A DNA stretch of 49,567 nt from NCBI GenBank assembly GCA_910579685.1, contig CAJTVN010000033.1, positions 1 to 49,567 of the forward strand, in the 5' to 3' direction. The stretch comes from an uncultured Lachnospiraceae bacterium (GTDB taxonomy: Bacteria > Bacillota > Clostridia > Lachnospirales > Lachnospiraceae). This document shows, in pieces, positions 24,839 to 33,214 of the stretch (its first letter is position 1; the number at the start of each line of letters is the position of its first letter). The notes under the pieces were generated by a model that did no database searches, was not told where the DNA came from, and saw nothing but the letters and a program-made list of their open reading frames with translations. The translations under genes were made by a program, and so were the position numbers.

Positions 24839-25918
24839 ATGGATGAATTTAATTTACTCCCAATTTATAGAAATGGTCTTGAAGAGATATCAGATGGCAT
24901 AGATGTCAGTGTGCCGGAATTTTGCAGAAAATGTTGCAGAGTGAATGAAAAATGTAAGAGACATTACATGAATCTGGCGGAGGCGGCCCCTGGGTTATAT
25001 CATTGTCCTTATGGATTTTCCAGTTATGTTTTTGAGGTGGATGGCGACAATTGTATTTTTACATGTTTGCGGATAGAGGGAGAGTATGACAGGGCAAAAC
25101 TCATGTCCAAGATTAAGAATCAGGGAAAGCGGTACCGGGAGATTTCATATCCCGTATTGCTGGAATATGCGGAGGCATATCGTGAATACTGGATAAACCA
25201 AAATAAGTATGAGAGGTACAAAAAATTTATAGACGATATTTTTCATGATGTGAGGAAATTTAATCAACAGATAAAACTGAAAAACGATAAAATATTTAGA
25301 AAATCACAGCAAAACAAAAGATATAGTGAGCTGCTTGAATATTCAAAGAGTATTTATGTCATGTGCTGGTTTTTGACACTGAGGTTGAATAATCACGATT
25401 TTGTATACAATGAACAGCTTATGAAGGCTGATGTCAGATCTTCCTATAATATATTTAAGATAATCGATAAAGTAAGATATTGTATGAAGGAGAAGGCGGA
25501 AAGCAAAGATATTAAGATGGTTATGACAGCTGAAAGAGAATGCAGAGACATGATGGCATATGACTGCATTGAGTTGTTACCCTTTTTGATTTTGGAAAAT
25601 GCTGTGAAGTATTCTCCAAGGGGTGAAAAAATTGAAATTTATATTGATGAAAAGGGCAACAGACAGCATGTGGCTATTGTGTCTCTGGGACCCCGTATTT
25701 TAGAAAACGAGATAAATTTAATCTGTGAACAGGGATATAGGGGTGAGAATGCGGTAAAAGCTACGGATGACGGAATGGGGATCGGACTATATACGGCAAG
25801 CTGCATCTGCAGGCTGAACAATATTGATATGAGGGTGTATTCGGATCCTTTAAAGATAAAATGCATAAATAGTATAGAATATTCTGAGTTTAAGGTAGAC
25901 TTTTGGATAGACTTATAG
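24839..25918 (+). CDS. Cys-rich PocR-like/histidine-kinase-like ATPase
   Basis: A 359-residue soluble protein. The N-terminal part (about 20-115) has a cysteine cluster (Cys29, 32, 33, 39, 56) and the line YHCPYGFSSYVFEVDGDNC, which resembles PocR-type sensor domains. A helical DHp-like region follows, with FHDVRKFNQQ (His136), a candidate phosphorylation site in an unusual context. The C-terminal half is a GHKL ATPase: N box ILENAVKYS (Asn254) and G box DGMGIGLYTA (311-320). It is therefore probably a cytoplasmic, metal- or redox-sensing kinase for the receiver protein upstream. Its weak ribosome site suggests translational coupling to that gene. The PocR assignment is tentative; the ATPase assignment is firm. 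Confidence 0.7.
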   Translation: MDEFNLLPIYRNGLEEISDGIDVSVPEFCRKCCRVNEKCKRHYMNLAEAAPGLYHCPYGFSSYVFEVDGDNCIFTCLRIEGEYDRAKLMSKIKNQGKRYREISYPVLLEYAEAYREYWINQNKYERYKKFIDDIFHDVRKFNQQIKLKNDKIFRKSQQNKRYSELLEYSKSIYVMCWFLTLRLNNHDFVYNEQLMKADVRSSYNIFKIIDKVRYCMKEKAESKDIKMVMTAERECRDMMAYDCIELLPFLILENAVKYSPRGEKIEIYIDEKGNRQHVAIVSLGPRILENEINLICEQGYRGENAVKATDDGMGIGLYTASCICRLNNIDMRVYSDPLKIKCINSIEYSEFKVDFWIDL

Positions 25919-25947
25919 TATCATGAATGTGTTTTGGAGGTATTACA

Positions 25948-26409
25948 ATGCTGTCATTAGATTCCCTGGCAAAAGTGATTTTGAGTATTCGGGATGATGT
26001 TTCAAATAAGAAGTTGCAGAAGTTAGCTTATTATGTTTATGCCTGGTATTTGACTATTTTTGGAGTTTCAATAGCTGAAATGCGGTTTGAAGCATGGGAA
26101 CACGGGCCGGTATGTCGTAAGCTGTATAGTGGTTATAAGCGTTATGGATGGAAGAATATACCGGAATATAAAGGTTTTGTTTTGGCAAGCGATGAAGACA
26201 TTAAGTTTGTTGAGAGCGTGCTGACTGTTTATGGCGGATATACAGCGGATGAGCTTGAGGAGATGACACATAATGAAGCGCCATGGCAGGAAGCCAGACA
26301 AAGAGGCTTTAGGTGTTCAACGGCTGATGCTATAATTACAGAGCAAAGCATGATCACATTTTACAGTACACAGTCAGATATCAGAGAACAGATAGAGACA
26401 ATGCTATAA
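25948..26409 (+). CDS. Panacea/SocA-domain protein (DUF4065)
   Basis: The start is ATG 25948, 7 nt after GGAGG. The 153-residue protein has the Panacea core: KLQKLAYYVYAWYL, then FEAWEHGPVCRKLYSGYKRYG, and the ending DELEEMTHNEAPWQEAR. Panacea domains occur in antitoxins of many unrelated toxin families and in SocA, a proteolysis adaptor. No obvious toxin gene neighbours it; the two upstream genes encode a receiver and a kinase-like ATPase. Either one of those is the partner, or the protein serves as adaptor in a signalling cassette. Terminator and repeat follow, so it ends the unit. Confidence 0.8.
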   Translation: MLSLDSLAKVILSIRDDVSNKKLQKLAYYVYAWYLTIFGVSIAEMRFEAWEHGPVCRKLYSGYKRYGWKNIPEYKGFVLASDEDIKFVESVLTVYGGYTADELEEMTHNEAPWQEARQRGFRCSTADAIITEQSMITFYSTQSDIREQIETML

Positions 26410-26463
26410 CAGAGAGCTAAAACCTTAACAGGAGTGGATTTTTCAAGAGAGATCTTTTTTCGC

Positions 26464-26498
26464 CACACAGTCGTATCACAGCGGCTGTGTGTTTTTTT
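26464..26498 (+). terminator. Intrinsic terminator of the cassette
   Basis: CACACAG (26464-26470) pairs with CTGTGTG (26485-26491), followed by seven T. The T-run also forms the start of the palindromic repeat. Confidence 0.8.
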
Positions 26499-26563
26499 AT
26501 TTCATAGGAAAGACCTTGTCGCTGTCAAGTGATAAAGAATATGCCTTTCCTATGAAATAAAAA
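26494..26563. repeat. Palindromic intergenic repeat, copy 2
   Basis: TTTTTATTTCATAGGAAAG (26494-26512) and its perfect 19-nt complement (26545-26563) flank a 32-nt loop. As in copy 1, the first arm begins in the T-run of a gene-end terminator, and the second arm ends in A, so it can also stop transcription from the other side. Confidence 0.75.
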
Positions 26564-26568
26564 CTTTA

Positions 26569-26664
26569 TGCGCACGGATGCACGTGGAAACATCCGGCGC
26601 AGCAAAGTGTCCAAGCCCCTCAAGATTGAGGTGGAGGGGAGTTGACGTGGGCTTGCCCACTTTG
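26569..26664 (+). promoter_or_regulatory. Structured leader of the MATE gene, possible IS200/IS605 end
   Basis: Two stacked structures. The first hairpin pairs TGCGC/GGATG (26569-26580) with CATCC/GCGCA (26591-26601). The second is an outer 16-nt inverted repeat (26603-26618 with 26649-26664, two mismatches) enclosing CCCCTC/GAGGGG and CTCAA/TTGAG. The inner piece AAGCCCCTC-AAGATTGAG with GAGGGGAGTTGAC looks like the subterminal hairpin at the right end of IS200/IS605-type elements. It may be a relic of such an element or a cis-regulatory RNA; no known riboswitch class is recognised. Confidence 0.4.
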
Positions 26665-26692
26665 TTCTGCGAAATATGGAAGGAGAGGGAAT

Positions 26693-28015
26693 ATGAATCA
26701 GACATTTATGAAGGAAAGAAAGGTGCTGCCGCTGGTGCTGTCGATGTCGCTGCCCATGGTTATTTCCATGGCAGTCAATTCACTGTATAATATTGTGGAC
26801 AGTTATTTTGTGGCGAAGCTGAGTGAAAAGGCCATGACGGCCCTGGCTCTGGTTTATCCGGTTCAGAATCTGATTAATGCCATTGCCATCGGGTTTGGGA
26901 TCGGGATCAACGCCAGTGTGGCGTTTTATCTGGGAGCGGAGGATAGGGAGAGGGCGGATCAGGCGGCCTCCTGTGGATTATTTTTAAACTTTATTCATGG
27001 AGCCGCCCTTACCGTGTTCAGTATAGCGATAATGCCGCTGTTTTTGAGGACGTTTTCACGGGATAAAGAAATCATCGACATGGCTCTTGCCTATGCGGAC
27101 AGGGCCTTTGCGTTTTCCGTGGTCATTACGCTGGGGATATCCTTTGAGAAAATATTTCAGTCCGTGGGGAACATGAAGATATCCATGATCAGTATGATAT
27201 GCGGATTTGTGACCAACATTATCCTTGATCCGATCCTGATTTTCGGCCCTGGAGTTTTTCCGGCAATGGGGATTGCGGGGGCGGCCTACGCCACGGGGAT
27301 CGGGCAGATTGTCACACTTGCGGTCTATCTTCTCTGCCTGGTGGTCAGTCCTGTCCCGGTAAAGATCGGGCGCAAAGGCCTGCGCATGGAGAAGGCGGTG
27401 GTGGGAAAGCTGTACGGGATCGGAATCCCGGCCACATTGAATATGGCGCTTCCCTCGCTGCTGATCTCGGCGCTGAACGGGATTCTGGCCGGATTCTCGG
27501 AGACCTATGTGCTCGTGCTTGGCGTTTACTATAAGCTTCAGACCTTTATCTATCTGACCGCAAACGGAATCATTCAGGGGATAAGGCCGCTTGTGGGATA
27601 TAACTACGGGGCGGGGGAGCATGAGAGAGTGGAAAAAATATACAGGACCACGCTGGGGCTTACCATGGGTGTCATGCTGGCGGGGACGCTGCTGTCATGG
27701 GCGGTTCCGCAGTGGCTCATCGGCCTGTTTACCGCCAATGAGCAGACCGTTCAGATCGGGGTAAACGCCCTGCACATCATCAGTCTGGGATTTGCGGCAT
27801 CAGCGGTCTCCGTCTCCTGCTCGGGAGCTCTGGAGGGACTGGGAAAAGGAACGCCGTCTCTTATGATCTCTCTGGCAAGATATGTGGTGGTCATTATACC
27901 GGCGGCCCTTTTGTTCAGCCGCCTTGCCGGGGCACGGGGAGTCTGGTATGGGTTTTGCTTCACGGAGCTTGTGACAGCGGTATTTTCCGGTTTTATTTAC
28001 AGAAAATCGGTTTAA
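26693..28015 (+). CDS. MATE-family multidrug/cation antiporter
   Basis: The start is ATG 26693 after AAGGAGAGG; the upstream in-frame codons run through the structured leader. The 440-residue protein has 12 hydrophobic segments and MATE signatures: VLSMSLPMVISMAVNSLYNIVDSYFV at the start of helix 1, ILDPILIFGPG, GIAGAAYATGIGQ and GIIQGIRPLVGYNYGAG. It exports drugs or metabolites in exchange for Na+ or H+. No regulator gene adjoins, so the leader may hold the control. Confidence 0.92.
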   Translation: MNQTFMKERKVLPLVLSMSLPMVISMAVNSLYNIVDSYFVAKLSEKAMTALALVYPVQNLINAIAIGFGIGINASVAFYLGAEDRERADQAASCGLFLNFIHGAALTVFSIAIMPLFLRTFSRDKEIIDMALAYADRAFAFSVVITLGISFEKIFQSVGNMKISMISMICGFVTNIILDPILIFGPGVFPAMGIAGAAYATGIGQIVTLAVYLLCLVVSPVPVKIGRKGLRMEKAVVGKLYGIGIPATLNMALPSLLISALNGILAGFSETYVLVLGVYYKLQTFIYLTANGIIQGIRPLVGYNYGAGEHERVEKIYRTTLGLTMGVMLAGTLLSWAVPQWLIGLFTANEQTVQIGVNALHIISLGFAASAVSVSCSGALEGLGKGTPSLMISLARYVVVIIPAALLFSRLAGARGVWYGFCFTELVTAVFSGFIYRKSV

Positions 28016-28048
28016 GATTTTCGTAAGATTTTCACCCATGCTTTAGCC

Positions 28049-28077
28049 TTGAATAAAGGAAGGATTTCTGCTAGAAT
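28049..28077 (+). promoter_or_regulatory. Sigma-A promoter of the PH-like gene
   Basis: TTGAAT (28049-28054), 17 nt, TAGAAT (28072-28077); the gene starts 45 nt further on with a TAGGAGG ribosome site. Confidence 0.7.
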
Positions 28078-28122
28078 AGTTAGGACATAAATATTTACCA
28101 TTGCGATTAGGAGGAAACAATT

Positions 28123-28464
28123 ATGGCAAAACCAGTGTTTGAAGCGAGGGAAGGGGAAAATGTTTTCGCACAGAAGGCGACTGCCGACTGCTGGAAATCA
28201 CCGAAGCAGACGATCAGCCGGCAGGTGTCCGGAAAGACATATGTTACAGACCAGCGCATTGTATTTCTGGCATCGGGATTAGTCGGAACGGAAAGCGTAA
28301 GCTGGGAAATCGAGATGAAAGACATCGCATCCGTGAAGGCCTGCATGACACCGCCCTTTTTCCCTTTTGGGGTTTTGATCACGATGAAAGACGGCAGCAA
28401 ATATAAGCTTGCATATTTGAGTCGTAAAAAATATATTGATTGGATTTCTCAGCATATTTCGTAA
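28123..28464 (+). CDS. Small bacterial PH/GRAM-like protein
   Basis: A 113-residue soluble protein. TYVTDQRIVFLASGLVGTESVSWEIEMKDIASVK followed by a beta strand and DGSKYKLAYLSRKKYIDWI is the usual pattern of single-domain bacterial PH/GRAM proteins: beta sandwich plus C-terminal helix. Such proteins are mostly uncharacterised, though some respond to cell-envelope stress. It is a one-gene transcript with its own promoter and a strong terminator. Confidence 0.65.
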   Translation: MAKPVFEAREGENVFAQKATADCWKSPKQTISRQVSGKTYVTDQRIVFLASGLVGTESVSWEIEMKDIASVKACMTPPFFPFGVLITMKDGSKYKLAYLSRKKYIDWISQHIS

Positions 28465-28510
28465 AGAATTTTCAGGGAATTGAATCAAGGGAAACCGGCA
28501 GTTAAAGACG

Positions 28511-28567
28511 AAAAAAATTCCGTTCACAGCCATCTACATTGAAAGATGGCCGTGAACGGAATTTTTT
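28511..28567. terminator. Long bidirectional terminator
   Basis: AAAAAATTCCGTTCAC-A-GCCATCT pairs with AGATGGC-C-GTGAACGGAATTTTTT: about 23 bp with one mismatch and a loop of about 9 nt. The A-run and T-run allow termination in both directions. Confidence 0.9.
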
Positions 28568-28721
28568 GCATTAAAAAATAGAGATTTCATACCGTGAAAA
28601 TCAGATGTTTATGGAAAAACCCGTGAAAACATTCCGAATAATAAGTAATTTTGGTAGATTTTTGCGGGTATCAGCCCACTCATATCCATGGTAAATTGTA
28701 AAAAAAGACAAGGGGGATCGT

Positions 28722-29645
28722 GTGGTGGTTCAGAGTACGAAAAAAAAGAATATGCAGGGGAAAAAGATCGTGTTGCTTATTTTGCCGTTTCTGGTTTTAA
28801 GCTTCCTGTTTTCCTATTTCCCTCTTCATGGGTGGATCTATGCCCTCTATGATTACAGGGCACCCCTGAAATTATCGCAATGTGAGTTTGTGGGTGCAAA
28901 ATGGTTTGTGACGCTGTTTGCAAACAAGACGCAGGTGGATCAGCTTATGGTGGTTATGAAGAACACCTTTGCCCTGAGCTTTCTGGGGATTGCGACTTCG
29001 TTTCTTCCGGTGTTGTTTGCGGTCTTTTTGAATGAGATGCGGTGCAAGTGGGTCAGGAATATGGTACAGACCATTACCACCATACCAAATTTTATCAGCT
29101 GGACCCTGGTGTACGCCATTGCGTTTGCTCTCTTTTCCACGACCGGAATGGTGAATTCCCTGCTTCTGAGGATGGGGATCATTGACACGGCTATCAAATT
29201 TCTGGATAGCAGCAACCACGTGTGGCTTTCCATGATTCTGTGGAGTATGTGGAAGGGAATGGGATGGAATGCCATCATGTATCTGGCGGCTATCTCGGGA
29301 ATTGACCAGGAGCTGTACGAGGCTGCGAGAGTGGACGGGGCGGGAAGATTCCAGCTCATATGGAATATCACAATACCGTCACTGCTTCCAACCTATTTCG
29401 TGATGCTGATGCTGTCCATCGCCAGCTTCCTGTCAAACGGGATGGATCAGTATTATGTATTCCAGAACGCCTTTAACAAGACGAGCATCCAGGTGCTTGA
29501 TCTGTATGTGTATAACATCGGTATGACGGGCAAAAGCCTGTCGCTGGCAACCGCAATTGGCATTTTGAAAAGCCTTGTCAGCCTTACCCTGCTGTTTTCC
29601 GTGAACTTCGTTTCCAAAAAGGTCAGAGGGGACAGCATTATATAG
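28722..29645 (+). CDS. ABC transporter permease, LplB type, importer cluster 2
   Basis: A 307-residue permease with six membrane segments and the EAA loop ELYEAARVDGAGRFQLIWNITIP. It starts at GTG 28722 with GGGGGAT upstream. It is the first gene of a six-gene operon. The N-terminus KKKNMQGKKIVLLILPF is typical of the LplB branch. It forms a heterodimer channel with the next product. Confidence 0.92.
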   Translation: MVVQSTKKKNMQGKKIVLLILPFLVLSFLFSYFPLHGWIYALYDYRAPLKLSQCEFVGAKWFVTLFANKTQVDQLMVVMKNTFALSFLGIATSFLPVLFAVFLNEMRCKWVRNMVQTITTIPNFISWTLVYAIAFALFSTTGMVNSLLLRMGIIDTAIKFLDSSNHVWLSMILWSMWKGMGWNAIMYLAAISGIDQELYEAARVDGAGRFQLIWNITIPSLLPTYFVMLMLSIASFLSNGMDQYYVFQNAFNKTSIQVLDLYVYNIGMTGKSLSLATAIGILKSLVSLTLLFSVNFVSKKVRGDSII

Positions 29646-29654
29646 AAAGGAATC

Positions 29655-30578
29655 ATGAAAATGAGAGTGGATACAGAGAGAAAACGCCCTGTTAAGAAAG
29701 AGGATATCTTATTCAAGATCGTGAATTATTCGATATTTTTGCTTTTTACTTTTTTATGTGCGTATCCGTTTTATTACTTGATTATCAATTCCATCAGCTC
29801 CAATGAACTCAGCAGCAACGGAATGATCAATTTTCTGCCAAGGCAGATCCATTTTCAGAATTATAAGGATGTGTTCCAGCTAAGCGGCCTTTCGACAGCG
29901 GTGGTAGTTTCGGTAGCCAGAACAGTGATTGGAACGGCCTGCACGGTCATGGCATCCGCCTATCTTGGATTCATGTTCACGCAGAAGAAAATGTGGCACC
30001 GCAGCTTCTTTTACAGGTTCGTTGTGGTTACCATGTATTTCAGCGCCGGTCTGATTCCCATGTTTATGACCATGAAGCTGCTGCACCTGAATAATACCTT
30101 CTGGGTGTATATTATCCCGGGCATTGTGCAGCCCTTCAACGTGATCATGGTGAAGACCTTTATCGAATCCATCCCCTCCTCCTTGCAGGAGGCGGCGGAG
30201 GTGGACGGTGCGGGAGTGCTGACGGTGTTCTTCAAGGTGATTCTTCCCACCTGTACTCCCATTCTGGCAACTATCGCCATCTGGGCGGCAGTTGGACAGT
30301 GGAACTCCTTCCAGGATACGCTGATCTACATAACGGATCAGAAACTGTATTCGCTGCAGTATCTGCTCTATATTTATCTGAATCAGGCAAATTCCCTGGC
30401 GGCTCTTGTGAAATCGTCCACGAATATCGGGGCGGTGGCCGACCTGGTGACGAAGCAGACACCCACATCCATAAGGATGACGATTTCCGTGGTGGTGGTT
30501 CTGCCCATACTGTTTATCTATCCCATGTTCCAGAAATATTTCGTGAAGGGTATCATGATCGGAGCGGTGAAGGGATAA
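29655..30578 (+). CDS. ABC transporter permease, YtcP type, importer cluster 2
   Basis: A 307-residue MalG-branch permease. The EAA loop reads SLQEAAEVDGAGVLTVFFKV, and the C-terminus KYFVKGIMIGAVKG matches its counterpart in cluster 1. It starts 9 nt after the previous gene. A hairpin follows before the binding-protein gene. Confidence 0.92.
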   Translation: MKMRVDTERKRPVKKEDILFKIVNYSIFLLFTFLCAYPFYYLIINSISSNELSSNGMINFLPRQIHFQNYKDVFQLSGLSTAVVVSVARTVIGTACTVMASAYLGFMFTQKKMWHRSFFYRFVVVTMYFSAGLIPMFMTMKLLHLNNTFWVYIIPGIVQPFNVIMVKTFIESIPSSLQEAAEVDGAGVLTVFFKVILPTCTPILATIAIWAAVGQWNSFQDTLIYITDQKLYSLQYLLYIYLNQANSLAALVKSSTNIGAVADLVTKQTPTSIRMTISVVVVLPILFIYPMFQKYFVKGIMIGAVKG

Positions 30579-30594
30579 AAATTAAGGGTAACTA

Positions 30595-30611
30595 AGGCTC
30601 CCAAGGAGCCT
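30595..30611 (+). promoter_or_regulatory. Hairpin upstream of binding-protein gene 2
   Basis: AGGCTCC-CAA-GGAGCCT: a perfect 7-bp stem, 11 nt before the AAGGAGGT ribosome site. It could protect the 5' end of a processed binding-protein message. Confidence 0.55.
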
Positions 30612-30633
30612 ATATGGAAAAAGGAGGTAAGAT

Positions 30634-32502
30634 ATGAAAAGGAAAATGGCAACAAAAGTGGCAGGCGTCCTGCTGACCATGGCAATGATGGCCCAGACTC
30701 TGGCCGGATGCGGCGGGGCACCGAAGGATGCGGCAGAAGGGAAGGAAGATACGTCTTCCCAGGTACAGGAGACAGAGAGCAAAACAGAGGATACTGCGTC
30801 AGATGCGTCTGGTACTGCGTCAGATGCCGCTTCCGCTGCGGGAGAAGCATCCGGGGCGGAGAAATATCCGGAATTTCTGACGATTGAGGTATTCGGCATA
30901 CAGTCCAATTATCAGGGTCTGCAGTCCGGGTGGTTTGGAAAGCTGGTGAAGGATAAGTTCAATATGGAGCTGAACATTATCGCTCCCAATGTGGCAGGCG
31001 GCGGCGACACGCTGTATCAGACAAGATCAGCCAACGGAAACCTGGGAGATCTGATTCTTGCCAATATGGATTCCAACCGGCTGAAGGATCTGGTGCAGGC
31101 GGAGCTGGTACTGGATATGACTGACTATATGGACGGATGTGAGAATCTCAAGAAGTATCTCCCTTCCATGGAGATGGCGAGCGCCCTGGCTGAGAAGGAA
31201 GGCCTTTGGGGAATTCCCAGTGGTATTTCCGCTGTTTCCGCAACGGATCCGGGGGAGATATCCGAACCCACCTGTGCGGCAAGCCTTCGCTGGGATCTGT
31301 ATAAGGAAGCGGGATATCCGGATATAGAAGGACTTGAGGGACTGCTTCCCGTTCTGAAACAGATGCAGGAGCTGGCAGGCACAAGTGATTCCGGCAAGGA
31401 AGTGTATGGATTCTCCCTGTTCAAGGACTGGGACGGCGATGTTATGCAGAATGGCGCTTCCTTCTCGGCAATGTTTGGATACGACACCATGGGATCCGCA
31501 CTGTTTAATATTGTAACGGGCGAGACCCAGAGAGTGATCGACAGCGATTCCATGTATGTGGCTGGTTTAAAGCTTTTGTTCAAGGCAAATCAGATGGGAC
31601 TGGTGGATCCGGAATCTACCACACAGAATTTTGATACCGTGGCCTCAAAGTATACGGACGGAGCGGTTCTCTACTCCCTGTGGCCGTGGCTTGGAGCCGG
31701 ATACTACAATAGTCAGGGAAACATGGAAGCGGGAAAAGGCTTCATGTCCGTGGCTATGGACGGAGCGAAGTACCTTTGCTATGGCGGCACCCCTTTGGGA
31801 AATGTAAAGTATGGTATCATGGTGGGAAGCCAGACCAAGGATCCCCAGCGTATGGTTGACTTTATCGACTGGCTGTATTCTCCGGAAGGAATCACGGCAA
31901 GCGGCACGGACACCAACGGCGGATGCGGACTGGAAGGCCTGACCTGGGAATTGAAGGATGGGAAGCCCACATTTACGGAGTTTGGAAGAAAAGTGTTCAT
32001 TGACAAGGATGTAGAAGCGCAGGTTCCCGAGGAGTGGGGAGGCGGAACGTACAACGACGGACTCTCCGCACTTAACTACAGCGCTGCGGGGACAAAGGAT
32101 GTGAATGAGGAAAACGGTGTGCCTTATAACTGTACGGTTTGGGATGAATACAGGGAGATCACTTCCACCACTCTGAGTAAGGACTGGGCGGAGCATTTCG
32201 GAACAGACAAGCTTCCCATTGACTACTTCACGGAGCAGGATATGATCAGCGTGGTTCCGGGAACGAGCTGGGCAAATCCTGATTATTCCACGGATATCAC
32301 GGTGATCAAGGAACAGTGCAGGCAGACTATCGTTGACTATTCCTGGAGAATGGTCTTTGCGGACAGCGAAGAGGAATTCGACGCTCTTCTTAAGGAGATG
32401 CAGGATATCACCAACGGCCTGGGCTTTGAGGAGGTTTACAAGGTGGATCAGGAAAACTGTGCGGCAAGATTTGCAATGTTTGAGGAAGCAAGAGGAAACT
32501 GA
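30634..32502 (+). CDS. Extracellular solute-binding lipoprotein, importer cluster 2
   Basis: A 622-residue lipoprotein with signal peptide and lipobox LAGC (Cys near residue 26), then a Ser/Asp/Ala-rich linker to about residue 75. The mature domain contains KLVKDKFNMELNI, LGDLILANMDSNR, a SPEGI motif and many aromatic residues, as in large oligosaccharide-binding proteins. It belongs to the same broad family as the cluster 1 protein but is clearly diverged, so a different glycan is likely. It needs a shared ATPase from elsewhere. Confidence 0.88.
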   Translation: MKRKMATKVAGVLLTMAMMAQTLAGCGGAPKDAAEGKEDTSSQVQETESKTEDTASDASGTASDAASAAGEASGAEKYPEFLTIEVFGIQSNYQGLQSGWFGKLVKDKFNMELNIIAPNVAGGGDTLYQTRSANGNLGDLILANMDSNRLKDLVQAELVLDMTDYMDGCENLKKYLPSMEMASALAEKEGLWGIPSGISAVSATDPGEISEPTCAASLRWDLYKEAGYPDIEGLEGLLPVLKQMQELAGTSDSGKEVYGFSLFKDWDGDVMQNGASFSAMFGYDTMGSALFNIVTGETQRVIDSDSMYVAGLKLLFKANQMGLVDPESTTQNFDTVASKYTDGAVLYSLWPWLGAGYYNSQGNMEAGKGFMSVAMDGAKYLCYGGTPLGNVKYGIMVGSQTKDPQRMVDFIDWLYSPEGITASGTDTNGGCGLEGLTWELKDGKPTFTEFGRKVFIDKDVEAQVPEEWGGGTYNDGLSALNYSAAGTKDVNEENGVPYNCTVWDEYREITSTTLSKDWAEHFGTDKLPIDYFTEQDMISVVPGTSWANPDYSTDITVIKEQCRQTIVDYSWRMVFADSEEEFDALLKEMQDITNGLGFEEVYKVDQENCAARFAMFEEARGN

Positions 32503-32510
32503 TAAAAAGG

Positions 32511-32539
32511 GTAAAGGGAGAGCTTGGCTTTCCCTTTAC
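32511..32539 (+). terminator. Hairpin downstream of binding-protein gene 2
   Basis: GTAAAGGGA (32511-32519) and TCCCTTTAC (32531-32539) form a perfect 9-bp stem without a T-run. It matches the hairpin in the same place after binding-protein gene 1. Confidence 0.55.
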
Positions 32540-32593
32540 GATTTCCCGGATTTATAGGCGGGGAGTTCTTCTTCGGAAGGAAAGGATGGAGTC

Positions 32594-33208
32594 ATGAAGC
32601 TGAATCTGGACAGTCCGGTACTGGATTATGTGAATACGTTACTCTCTTATATTGTTTTAAATCTCCTGTTTATCCTGTGCTGTATTCCCGTCATTACCAT
32701 CGGGCCTGCGGTGGCGGCTCTCTATGCGGTGATGCTGCGGGAGGCGAGAAGGGAGTACGGATATCTGTACCGCAGTTTTCTCAGGGCTTTCAGGGAGATG
32801 TTTTTTCAGGCTCTTGGCATGTCCCTCTTCTTTGTGGCGTTTGTGCTTTTTATTTCTTTTTCCATGGTATTCTGGTATTCTTATGGTGGGGCGCTGCCCA
32901 TGGCGGCCAGCGTGCTTCTGGCAGTCCTGATGCTTGTGACATTGGGTGCGGGGCTCTACGGCTTTCCCCTTCTGGCGAGATTCCAGAATACTGCGAGGCA
33001 GACTGTCAGGAATGCGTTTGGCATGACCGTGGCACACGCCGGATATACGGTGCTTCTTATAGGGATTGAGGCGGCAGCGGCGGCCCTGTTTTATTTTTTT
33101 CCCTTGTTCCGGGTATTCATGCTTGCGGTGGGGTTTGTCTTTGTGGCTCTGTGTAAGTCACTGATCCTGTCTGTGGTTTTTGCCGGATACGAATCAAAGA
33201 AGGAGTAG
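32594..33208 (+). CDS. YesL-like membrane protein (DUF624)
   Basis: A 204-residue membrane protein with five or so hydrophobic segments. LNLLFILCCIPVITIGPAVAALYAV is the signature of YesL/DUF624 proteins, which are almost always encoded beside Yes/Lpl importers and their two-component systems. Function unknown; a role in importer assembly or in kinase signalling is inferred from gene context. It starts 6 nt after a GGAAAGGA site and ends 6 nt before the kinase gene. Confidence 0.85.
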   Translation: MKLNLDSPVLDYVNTLLSYIVLNLLFILCCIPVITIGPAVAALYAVMLREARREYGYLYRSFLRAFREMFFQALGMSLFFVAFVLFISFSMVFWYSYGGALPMAASVLLAVLMLVTLGAGLYGFPLLARFQNTARQTVRNAFGMTVAHAGYTVLLIGIEAAAAALFYFFPLFRVFMLAVGFVFVALCKSLILSVVFAGYESKKE

Positions 33209-33214
33209 AAAAAG

